Source: Mycteria americana (Eukaryota; Chordata; Aves; Ciconiiformes; Ciconiidae). Taken from it: 64,000 bases of DNA. Shown piece after piece: positions 53,701-61,982 of this stretch. A program made the position numbers and the translations under genes. The DNA is taken from positions 150,397,519 through 150,461,518 of the forward strand of contig NC_134366.1 of NCBI RefSeq assembly GCF_035582795.1, in the 5' to 3' direction. Every line of letters begins with the position of its first letter. The first letter of the stretch is position 1. The notes below the pieces were generated by a model. It made no database searches. It was not told where the DNA came from and was given only the letters and a program-made list of their open reading frames with translations.

Positions 53701-56700
53701 GCTTATGAATTATTTTGAGAGTGTTACCATGATTTTTTTCCTCTAACTTTGATGGGCTCTAGAGTCAATATGATAGCTGTGTTCTTTGCAAATTCTGTGT
53801 AGTATTTGGGAAGCATTTTCTAATCCTTGGTAATTTCTTCTACTTCCTGCCTAGAGAACTGCTGTATGCAGTTACGAAACAAATTATTATCCATTTAGTG
53901 CATTGGGCTTTCCACAAATCGTCACCATACTGTGTAAGAGAAATTACTTGGCAATGTTGGAAGCACCCCCGCCCCCTTTTTTTTTTTTTTTTTTTTTTTA
54001 ATCTAGAGGCACCGGTTCACCAAGATATCAGCCCTATAAAGAAAGGGACACAGGAAGGAGAGTGCAGTTTGGTGCTGGTTTTTCCCTCACTCTTCAAGTT
54101 AGTAGACAGGTGGTGCATATCATCTGAACTGGAAAATCAGCTGAGACAAAGCAGCAGTTCTTCTATATCACACTGCTGTAGCAAAGCTGCTGGTCATTTG
54201 TACTTTTTTAAATTAAGTGTACGTGCACATAAGTAATATTGTAATTCTTCATCCAGTTCTTATTTTATATAATGCTTTCATTATGCTTGTATTTAAGTTT
54301 CTCCAGGATTGAGTGAAAGCCATACAGTAAATGGAGGAAGCTGGAATGAGAAGTCTGTAAAAATCTCCTCACAGATTGGTGTAGGGGAGGAGAAATGGAC
54401 ATCTGTTCCCTCAACTGCAGCTGGGAAGAGGAAGACTGAGACATCAGCTTGGGGCCAGGACACTGGAGATGCTAATGGAAATGGAAAAGACTGGGGCGTA
54501 ACCCTGGTGGGCAGGCCCTGGAAAGAGCGCTCTTTGTTCACTCCTATTGGTAAGCTATTCTGAAGAAAGCTTGCTTCACTTAGGCGTTTTTACATAAGTA
54601 TATTTTTTACTAGTGAATCTCTTAAATAGCTTTATGTTTATATATTAAAAAGACCTTGGAGTGGTCTAGTGAAATGTGAACTAAGCAGTTTCTGTTTACT
54701 CTAAGTTCTGATGGCTTAACATCTATGTCTCTGTTTACAGTTTAACTGGGGTTTTGGAGTTTATCTGAAATAAAGTTATTTCTGTGAAAGAATCAAATTT
54801 TTTGTCACTCCTAAAATTCTGAAAGTGATTACTAAGCCATTTTAAGTGTAACTTCTCTTTTTAATGAATGTCTTAAAACCCAGGTCGTAAGTCTACTCTG
54901 TTGATCCAACATGATCAAATCAACTGTGTTTGTTTTTGGCAGGTGTTTGTTTAGGCTCCAGGCATGAAGATTGTTCAGCTCTCATGACAGTTAGTGTTGC
55001 ACTGTTTTTCTCATTGGAAATTGTTTTTAGTCTTCTCCAGTACAGTTTTTTGCCTTTATCACCTGTACTGTCCATAATAATAATGGAGAAGAGAATTCTT
55101 TGTTTCTCTCTGGGCAACAATCTTCAACTTAGTAGTAGATGATGTAATATCATCCTTCCCGCTATTCAGTCTACATGATCCTTGTCTCTTCTGGAAAGCA
55201 GTGTTCCTTTGTAGTCAGCAATGTTGCTTTAGTCTACACCTCTTTTACTTGTCTCACATGTCTTGAAATGTGGTGCCTGAGGCTGGACCTCCTATACCAT
55301 TGGAAGCTTTACTATTGCCAAGTAGAGGCAAAAGACTTTTCATATTCTAGTTAGCTGTATTCTGCTGTATATTCTAATAAGGTAGTTCTTGGTGACTGTG
55401 ACCAGCTGCTTGTTGTTTTTGTTACCAAGAATACCTCATGCCTGACCGGGCTGATTTGCTTCTGGTAAAATGACTAGTTTTGTGGGTGAGGGGAGAGCAG
55501 TGGGCGTCTTTTATGATGACTTTAGTAATGCTTTCAACACTGTCTCTCACAGTATTATTATATCCAAGTTAGGATGGTTGAAAAACTGGTCAGGCTCAAA
55601 GGTAGTGGTTAGTGAATCGTACTCTACCTGGAGGATGTTAACAAGGGGGATATCACAGGACTCTGTACTTAGAGCTGTCCTGTTTATCATCTTTATAAAT
55701 GACCTGGAGGAGACCACAGAGTGTCATTCACATCAGATTCCCAGATTACACCAAACTTGAGTGGGGAGGGGGAAACCAGTTGATACAATCCAGATCATGG
55801 GTGCCATCCAGAAGGACCTAAGCCAGCTGGAGAAATGGGCCAACAGGAACCTGAGCAAGTTCATTGAGGACAAATGTGAAGTGCTGCACCTGGGTAGGAA
55901 GCACCCCTGTCTGGGTGTCTGGGGACTGACTGTCTGGAGAGCAGCGCTGTGAATATGGGGTCCTAGCGGACACCAACCTGGACAGGAGCCAGCCGTAGGC
56001 CCCAGCAGCAAAGGACACCAACAGTATTCTGGACTGTTAACAGGAGTCAGTAGATTGCGCATAGTGATTATCCACTTCTTGGACCACATCTGGAATACTC
56101 TGTCCAGTTTTGAGTGCTCACCCCCCCTACTAAATAAATATAATTCTAACCAGGTGTTTCTTTTGACACATTAGTGCCACTGATTATTTCTGCTTATTTT
56201 CTAGCTTACACTTAACAGTCAAGTATATCTTCATTTTTAAGCAGTATCTCCTATTTGTCAAAAATTGTTCTGAACTCAGTTCTGTTCTTCAACATATATA
56301 CAGTTTGCTCTAAGCTAGGTTCCATCTGCAGAGTTAATAAATATGCTTTTCAATAACTTAGATGAGTGCAATAATGGGAAGAATAATAATAGTATGGGGC
56401 TCAAAACACAATTTACTTTTGCTTTGTGAGAAGTTCATATATGGAAAAGGCTGTACAGGGAAGAAGGTCTTAGAAAGCTTGCAAATTGTTTCCAGCTGAG
56501 TGTTCATACAGTCACATCTCTATCAGCACTGATTGTCTGATGTAATGAGCAAAATAATGCCCTCAGTTGTGTGAAGTGTTAACATGGCTGGAATGTCCAC
56601 TGTTTTTCTGACCTTATTCATAATTAAATAGCTAACTTTCAACGTTGCCAGCAGTGCGAAGTTCTTTTTTCTTTTTTTTTTTTTTTCCCTCCCCCCTTCC

Positions 56701-59700
56701 CGCACAGCTGCTTGGAATGTGGATGCAAGGATTAATACCTCTGAACAGAATTCTACTTCTTTCTCTTCATTTGGATTAACTCCTGGAGTTTCTGGTATGT
56801 ATGCCCTTCCAAAGATTTTTCCACTCTCTTCTACCCCACTAGGTGGAAGTAGAATTTGCCAAGTGTTATTAACATGCATCTTTCTCGTTGTTCTTTGAAA
56901 ATAGTACTGGTAACTATAAACAAGTGGAAGATAGGTTTTATGAAAGCCTAGAAAGCTTTTTGTTATGCTCAAGTCATGCAATAAAGGAAATGTTTTAAAT
57001 TGATAATCAAAAGCTAGATCAATAAGAAGGTGATATTTCTTATTTAGCCTTCCTGTCGTGTTTTGAGTCTAAATAATGGGCATAAGAGATTGCTGAGTAT
57101 TGCTGTGTCTCAAGTTGGAGAGCAGAAGATTGCTTTCTAGGAAAGTCTCTTTACCCTGATCTTCTGGGAGGTTTGTTATTTGATGGTTGGGTTTTTTCCC
57201 TTCAAGGAACTAAAGCACTACTTTCAAAATATGTTCCATAGGCAGAATTTGAAGTCCTCAGTCTTTTCTCTGTATGACGGGTGGGAAAGCTGAGCTCTGG
57301 AGTTTTCTTGTTTTGGAGGATGAAATGGCTATAGAGTGCAAACCTGGCTTCATAACAGATCTTGTGTGTTAAACTACTGACATAAGTGCTACAGTGATTT
57401 ATTATATAACAACGGGACCATGTGTCAGGTTTTCTGCTCTTGCTTGCTTACTCCCATTATCTAACGAGCTTGGTATGGCTATTTTCTTTTAGGAAGTAGC
57501 TGGCCAAGTGCTTATGCACTTAGGCTATGTTTACTTGCATTGCAGTTTACAGTCTTTTAACTGTGGAACTTGAGCTCAGTGTCCTGCAGCTCACGTGAGT
57601 GCTTCATTCTCTGTGCACATCTGAGCCAGGATAACAAAGAAGTTATAAATGCCAAGGTCTAATTTATCAGACTTTCCAAAGAACAGTTCATTTAATGAAA
57701 ACTTACAGAAACCTTGTGTTAAAGAAAAAGAAGAAACAAAGTCTTAATAGTACAGAGAGTTTTAATAAAATAACATTTCCTAGGGGAGTCACTTGAATTC
57801 AAGTTCAGTCTCTAGGCTAAAACTTAAGAAAGTTTAGTTTGTAAGGCGGGACGACAGACTGATCTGAGATTCATCTGCAATACCACCATTCCAACTTTAA
57901 TTGAAAAAGAAGTGTGAAGACACTGAAGTATATTCGTCATCTTTGATGTACATTAGCCAACAATGTTTTAATGCAAAGGGACCACATTAAATATTTACTT
58001 CTGACTTGTGACTCACTAGCAAAAAAATGAGAACATGTCAAGGTTCCTGTCATCTGAGGTGTCTCTTACAGTGGTGTTTATAAAATAGACACACAGGTAG
58101 CTGTAGTCCTATTTAAACTTCATTTCAGGAGTATGTGTCACCATAAAGTAATATTCAGTCTCAATTTAGTGGTTTTGTTTTATTTTTTTCTAAAATAGTT
58201 TGTTTGCTGATGCTTTATTTTTCTTAAAATAATGATCTTAGATGTCTAACACTTTCTGTTATCATGACTGATACTGGTCTTACTGTTGTTTGTCATGCTT
58301 CTTTTATGTTCCTGAAACCTTTTACTTGAAATGAAAATTGAATTCTTAGTAATGAATAATTTAATTGCTGTATCTGCAATGTAATTGATCAGGGTTTTTT
58401 TCTAGGACTCTTTTCTTTTAAGTGTCTCCCTGTAAGAGTTCTTACTGATACAGAGTAATAATTTTACTACCCATACAATTTCATTGTATTTCTCAGTTTG
58501 AGGAGACTGTTGTAAGCCTTATAGACTGCTGTTATTCACCTTCTTATCTCTTTTTTCCATATTCTTCTCCTGACTTAATTTTGTCTTCCTTCTTCAGTTC
58601 CCTTGTTTTCTGAATATATCTCATTTTCAAGAGCCTTGTAGTTTTCCTGTCCTGTGCAGTCCTTAGAATCAGATTTTTTTCTTTGAGCCTTCTGTCTTAC
58701 TTTCCTATTATGATTGGAATTTCTTTACCCAAGAAAACTCAGGAAGCTTGTTAACTTACAATTTTATTTATTCCCTTTCAGGATCCAACAGTGAGTCAGT
58801 TTCTCAAGCTGGTACTTCTGATTTTCAGTGGGATTTAAGTCATGCTCAACCCCCTGTTGATGACGAATGGTCTGGGTTAAGTATGTTCCTCTAAAATGTT
58901 CATTAACAAAATTTTGTTAATTACTGTTAAAGTGTAGTTACTTATATTAGCTACTTGTATTAGCCAGTTGTGAGCATCTGAAGAAAAACCTGGAATGTTT
59001 CACTTCTGTAAAGCTGATTGACAGTTTGAAGAAGGCAGGAAGAAGTATTTTGACAAATTATAATAGAAAATGGTTAATTTTTAGGAAAAATACTTGGATA
59101 TTGAAACTCAGAAGCAAAAGAGAGCTCATGCCTTTTAAGGTAGTTCTCGCTTTTGCTAGAAAATCTTGGTAATCAATTAAAACAGTCTTACTGCAAATGA
59201 TGAGAAAAATCTACTGCAAGTTTGCAAATGACTGTAGGTATTTGTAGGTACTGTAGGTATTTGTAGGTAACTTTTAACAAAAGTTAGAGCCATTCCTAAA
59301 TATTTACTAGTGAAACAGTACCTGTGAAGAAAGCTTTCAGCCTTAAATTCACTTTTTGAACTGCCTTGTAATTGATATCTTTATTCAGTCAGATCTAAAA
59401 AAGTTGTAAGAAAAACAATTTAGTGCCTTTCATTAGGTCATTGACCTGAAAAATTGGTCAAGTTGACCAGAAAAGCTGCCTTGCATGTTACCTTCTCTCT
59501 AAGAACAACTTCCTGTTTGACTGCAAAAGTGGAATGGATTGATGCAGTCCTTGATTCCACCAGTTTTGGCATGACTGCTCTGATACCAGATCATTTTGAA
59601 ACTTATCTTTTGTCTTTTGTCTGGTTTAAGGATAAGGGAAGCACATTTCAGTTAATCATTTGAAAGTAATCAGTTTTACATATTATCAAAAGCATACTTT

Positions 59701-61982
59701 TATTCACATTTCTGAGCATAGAATGTTTATGGCTATAGCTTCTGTTAATACAGTTAATTCGGTCATAGATTCGGTCAACTAATTGAAGTATACAGTAATA
59801 GAAGTGGGGAAATAAAGGAAGCTTAGGCCAGTGTGATACACAGATATACCTTGCTGCTTTATCAGGTTCTGGACAAGGAAATTAACTTTATGTACAAATA
59901 CTAGTAATTTTTATTATTAATAAAAAATAATGGATTTTTTTTAAGCAACTATTGAGAGGGCAGTAGATAAACCATAAAGTGTTATGTTGGGCAGTAACTG
60001 TTTTTTTTAAACCAGTAAATTTTAGTGTCCAAAGTAAGTGTAATTGAGGTAATCATTTTATATGAAAGCAAGAGGTGGAAAAGTATTATAAGTAATCTTA
60101 AGATCTCTTAGTGTATTTTTTGTTTCATAATGTTTGCCAGTAAATTTAATTGGATTTACTACTGCTTTTCATTTTGACTTAATTTTCCAATGTTTAAACT
60201 GAATCCTGCTGTAGTTGGCAGACCAAGTTTGCCTCTTCTTCTATTTGGCATAGACTGAGGGTGAGAAATATTTGTGATGTTAATATAAATGTGAAATGAA
60301 AGATGATCTTTTACAAGGTGTTCATTCTGTTTTAAAATTGGCTTGCTGTACTATTACAGCAAGCTGTACTATTATAGCAATAATATTTTGCTGTACTATT
60401 ATAGCAATTATAGCAATAATAGCTTGCTGTACTATTATAGCAATAATACTATTACTATTATATTGTTAATATAAATGTGAAATTAAAGATGATCTTTTAC
60501 AAGGTGTTCGTTCTGTTTTAAAATTGGCTTGCTGTACTACTTGCTGTACTACTAAACAGACAGTCTAAGGCTTAGTTCTTCCCTTCAGATATTTTTAATT
60601 TTTATATAATTGACCCTTTAAATCTGTCATTCCTGTGTGACAAGGTAAATATGTGCCATCATAAATGAACGATAGCAAAATGGAGTTGGGACTTAGAGTC
60701 TTAGAAAAAAATAAGGTTATTAAGAAACGTGTTACAAGATGACTTTTGGCTCGGTAAGATTTACACTTCAAGATATATCACTTGTAAAGGGTTCTTACTA
60801 AGGTAAAATTGATCAGTGTTACAGTTCATCTTAATTTTTTTCACAAACTAGGAAGAAGGTTTAAGATGGAGAACAAGTCTCAAATTTGTTCCTCTTCACA
60901 TAGTCTAGAAAAGTATCTCAAAGCAATTGCATCTAGCTAGCTGCTACTGTGACTAGTTTGTAATGATTGCTCTGTAAAATAACCAAGTCTTACTCATTAC
61001 TTGCACAAGTATTCCAGCTATCATTAAAATCTTTACATTTTTTCAGAAATACAGGAAACTAATATTTATATCTTGATATCAAGAAGTGATTTTATGCATA
61101 GATTTTTTTTTTCATTTTTAAACTGTCAAAGAGCACCTGTGAAGTAAGGAGACATTCCTGAAAATCTTTCTGATCTTTGTAGATGGACTTTCTTCATCTG
61201 ATCCCAGCTCTGATTGGAATGCACCAGCAGAAGAGTGGGGAAACTGGGTAGACGAAGAAAAAGTTGCTTCTGTTCCTCAACCTGAAGAGATATCTGATGT
61301 TCAGAAGGTAAAAGGTGATATTTTCTCCTTAGCTCCAAGACTTTGCCCTTACCACTGCCATTTCTTAAAGTAACTTAAGGGTGATAATAAAGGTAATCTC
61401 TCATCTCTTTTACACTGGTAAGAGTAGCACAGTTGTTTAATGTGTATGCAGAGAAGGAAAATGATTAATGTTGTTATTGAGAAAATAGCCATTTAGCTCC
61501 ATGTCAAATCTTACTGTCTCACCATAATACAAGGATCACCTTATTGTTGTAGACTGAGAGGATTTAGATCTGTTTTCATAAATACTTCTTAACAATATTT
61601 AATTCTGTATGAAAAACAGCATTTCCATGCCACCAGTACATGGTGCTCTCTTGCCTTTTTCATTCCCAACTCCTGTACCTATATTACCAGATAGCATGTA
61701 AAGAATGTGATCTTCCTAAAATGAACTGTACAAATAAGATTATGTTCATTTATACTTTTATATGCAATTAAATTCCTTCTAGATACTAATTTGTGTTTAG
61801 TCTATAGAAGGCATGTTTCATTGTCATTTTAAATGCTAAATACCTTGTATTTCCATATGAAGGCTTCAGATAATGAAAGAGAAAAAGCAGAGCCAGTTCT
61901 TCAGAGTTCTACAAGTGGCAAATCCAAGAAAAAGAAGAAGAAAAAGAAGAAGCAGGGTGAAGAAGCTAACTCTCCTGCACAG
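38392..61982 (+). CDS. MTDH: MTDH (metadherin / LYRIC / AEG-1), coding exons 1-10, 3' end missing
   Basis: Ten exons: 38392-38796, 45014-45118, 49464-49545, 50010-50189, 51706-51774, 54298-54549, 56708-56794, 58782-58880, 61183-61307 and 61863-61982. They join in frame to 508 codons, all with GT-AG borders. Metadherin is a single-pass ER/perinuclear membrane protein that is also found in the nucleus; it binds SND1 and affects NF-kB signalling and RNA-related processes. The protein shows the typical N-terminus (MAAGSWQ, AQQAEE), one hydrophobic segment (about residues 49-71), basic clusters (RKK, KKRNKKK), the Trp-rich SND1-binding segment (WNAPAEEWGNWVDEE, from residue 438) and a nine-lysine tract. 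Human metadherin is 582 residues from memory, so roughly the last two exons lie beyond 64,000. None of the last 2 kb resembles them. Identification is very secure; the terminal exons and isoform choice are not. Confidence 0.96.
38797..45013 (+). other. MTDH: MTDH intron 1
   Basis: 6.2 kb; the first 330 bases belong to the CpG island, the rest is AT-rich. I see no interspersed repeat that I can name, only T-runs (for example near 39,668 and 41,697). It is the largest intron in the window. Confidence 0.85.
45014..45118 (+). CDS. MTDH: MTDH coding exon 2
   Basis: 35 codons, phase 0 on both sides, acceptor ttacacag|, donor |gtcagt. It begins PNGRSFLDVSEDE and ends with a Lys-rich KKNEK. It matches the mammalian PNGR...VAEGE segment in position and character and corresponds to residues 136-170. 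Confidence 0.93.
47679..48066 (-). pseudogene. Unidentified antisense open frame in MTDH intron 2 with AATAAA signal
   Basis: On the minus strand a frame is open for 114 codons from 48,066 to the stop at 47,722-47,724. The first ATG is at 48,012 and gives 96 residues. Its composition looks protein-like: a basic N-terminal part (QKRRAGFKSNPRR, LPEHLLRKELRRKVKNS) is followed by YELLVGAQAEGRL. AATAAA (complement of 47,679-47,684) lies about 38 bases after the stop. I do not recognise the family. It could be a processed pseudogene of a nuclear protein, a terminal exon of an antisense transcript, or a chance frame; no poly(A) tract or target-site duplication is seen. Confidence 0.3.
49464..49545 (+). 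CDS. MTDH: MTDH coding exon 3
   Basis: 82 bases, phase 0 to 1, acceptor ttctag|, donor |gtactg. It encodes SKKKKKSKGDAKTVQD and then DGKEVDE, matching the SKKNKKKSKSDAK...DGKEVDEG block of mammalian MTDH. Residues about 171-198. Confidence 0.94.
50010..50189 (+). CDS. MTDH: MTDH coding exon 4
   Basis: 180 bases, phase 1 to 1, acceptor ttttag|, donor |gtatga. It starts by completing the Gly of EGAWETKIS and contains REKRQQRKRDKVLTDGG, the most conserved basic block of the family, followed by the acidic/Thr-rich ENAVTVSVEQL region. Intron 3 before it is only 464 bases. Confidence 0.95.
51706..51774 (+). CDS. MTDH: MTDH coding exon 5
   Basis: 69 bases, phase 1 to 1, acceptor taatcag|, donor |gtaaaa. 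It encodes GDALLNAQVSSSKPAKGE and then SSIPQ, matching the mammalian GDSHLNVQVSNFKSGKGD segment in order and spacing. It is symmetrical, so it could be skipped without a frameshift. Confidence 0.9.
52600..52853 (+). mobile_element. CR1 LINE 3' end in MTDH intron 5
   Basis: Sense orientation relative to MTDH. Recognisable pieces are 'gggaaattctgactggccatgagg', 'aaaacctcttcat', 'ctttgagcagaaggtggaactaggtgac' and 'ttccagagatcccttccaat'. It closes with TCTGTGATTCTGTG, the CR1 terminal octamer in nearly two copies, ending at 52,853. Left edge uncertain; diverged copy. Confidence 0.85.
53977..53999. repeat. (T)23 run preceded by C-rich tract in MTDH intron 5
   Basis: Twenty-three uninterrupted T, directly preceded by CCCCCGCCCCC. 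About 300 bases upstream of exon 6, too far to be its pyrimidine tract. It could be the poly(A) tail of a minus-strand retrocopy, but nothing recognisable precedes it on that strand. Confidence 0.85.
54298..54549 (+). CDS. MTDH: MTDH coding exon 6
   Basis: 252 bases, phase 1 to 1, acceptor tttaag|, donor |gtaagc. It contains VNGGSWNEKSVKISSQIG, GEEKWTSV, AGKRKTETSAWGQDTGDAN and GKDWG, closely matching mammalian MTDH. After GKDWG the bird sequence has VTLVG before RPWKERSLF, where mammals have RSWSDRSIF directly, so about five residues appear inserted. The segment is rich in Trp, Ser and Gly and has no known fold. Confidence 0.95.
55240..55340 (-). mobile_element. Short CR1 scrap, antisense, in MTDH intron 6
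   Basis: The words TCTTGAAATGTGGTGCCTGAGGCTGGAC and AGTAGAGG match the reverse complement of the CR1 ORF2 3' region (the 'WAPQHKKD...' part). Very diverged; edges approximate. Confidence 0.5.
55436..56125 (+). mobile_element. CR1 LINE reverse-transcriptase fragment in MTDH intron 6
   Basis: The + strand reads as CR1 ORF2 RT: VFYDDFSNAFNTVSHSIIIS (expected YLDFSKAFDTVSH), TRGISQDSVLRAVLFIIFIN (expected [18 protein letters not shown]), then IQKDLSQLEKWANRNLSKF and CEVLHLGRKHP. Frames shift near 55,750, at the position of the catalytic FADD box, and near 55,950. It stops near 56,125 without the usual CR1 3' UTR, so it is truncated at both ends. It is inactive. Confidence 0.88.
56708..56794 (+). 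CDS. MTDH: MTDH coding exon 7 (symmetrical, probably alternative)
   Basis: 87 bases, 29 codons, phase 1 to 1. A strong 35-base pyrimidine tract and gcacag| acceptor lie before it, donor |gtatgt after it. It encodes AAWNVDARINTSEQNST and SFSSFGLTPGV. Skipping it joins exon 6 to exon 8 as ...TPI-GSNSESVSQ, which is how the canonical mammalian protein reads (SGIGSTAEPVSQ). The exon is therefore either bird- or sauropsid-included or an alternative cassette. Its splice sites are as good as those of the neighbouring constitutive exons, and the frame is stop-free. Confidence 0.75.
58782..58880 (+). CDS. MTDH: MTDH coding exon 8
   Basis: 99 bases, phase 1 to 1, acceptor tttcag|, donor |gtatgt. It encodes SNSESVSQAGTSDFQWD and PPVDDEWSGL, matching the mammalian STAEPVSQSTTSDYQWD...DDEWSGLN segment. 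Confidence 0.95.
59233..59272. repeat. Small tandem duplication (TGTAGGTAT/TTGTAGGTA)
   Basis: CTGTAGGTATTTGTAGGTA is present twice in direct tandem in MTDH intron 8, a minor slippage repeat. Confidence 0.7.
60278..60545. repeat. Direct duplication flanking a TACTATTATAGCAATAA-type repeat
   Basis: A roughly 75-bp block beginning TGTTAATATAAATGTGAAAT at 60,278 is repeated at 60,464 with only about two to three differences. Between the copies are several units of CTGTACTATTATAGCAATAA with small deletions. The array lies in MTDH intron 8, about 640 bases before exon 9. The near identity means a recent duplication. Confidence 0.85.
61183..61307 (+). CDS. MTDH: MTDH coding exon 9 (SND1-binding segment)
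   Basis: 125 bases, phase 1 to 0, acceptor tttgtag|, donor |gtaaaa. It encodes NGLSSSDPSSDWNAPAEEWG followed by NWVDEEK. The two tryptophans of WNAPAEEW (residues 438 and 445 of this model) correspond to the pair known in human MTDH (W394/W401) to insert into pockets of SND1. The motif is fully kept. Numbering is 44 higher than in human, of which exon 7 accounts for 29. Confidence 0.96.
61863..61982 (+). CDS. MTDH: MTDH coding exon 10 (polylysine NLS)
   Basis: 120 bases, phase 0 to 0, donor |gtaaat. It encodes ASDNEREKAEP, then SGKSKKKKKKKKKQGEE, the second nuclear-localisation tract of the family. The acceptor (ttccatatgaag|) has a weak pyrimidine tract, but the frame, the preceding exon phase and the protein match support it. 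The lysine run is coded by mixed AAA/AAG codons. Confidence 0.92.
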
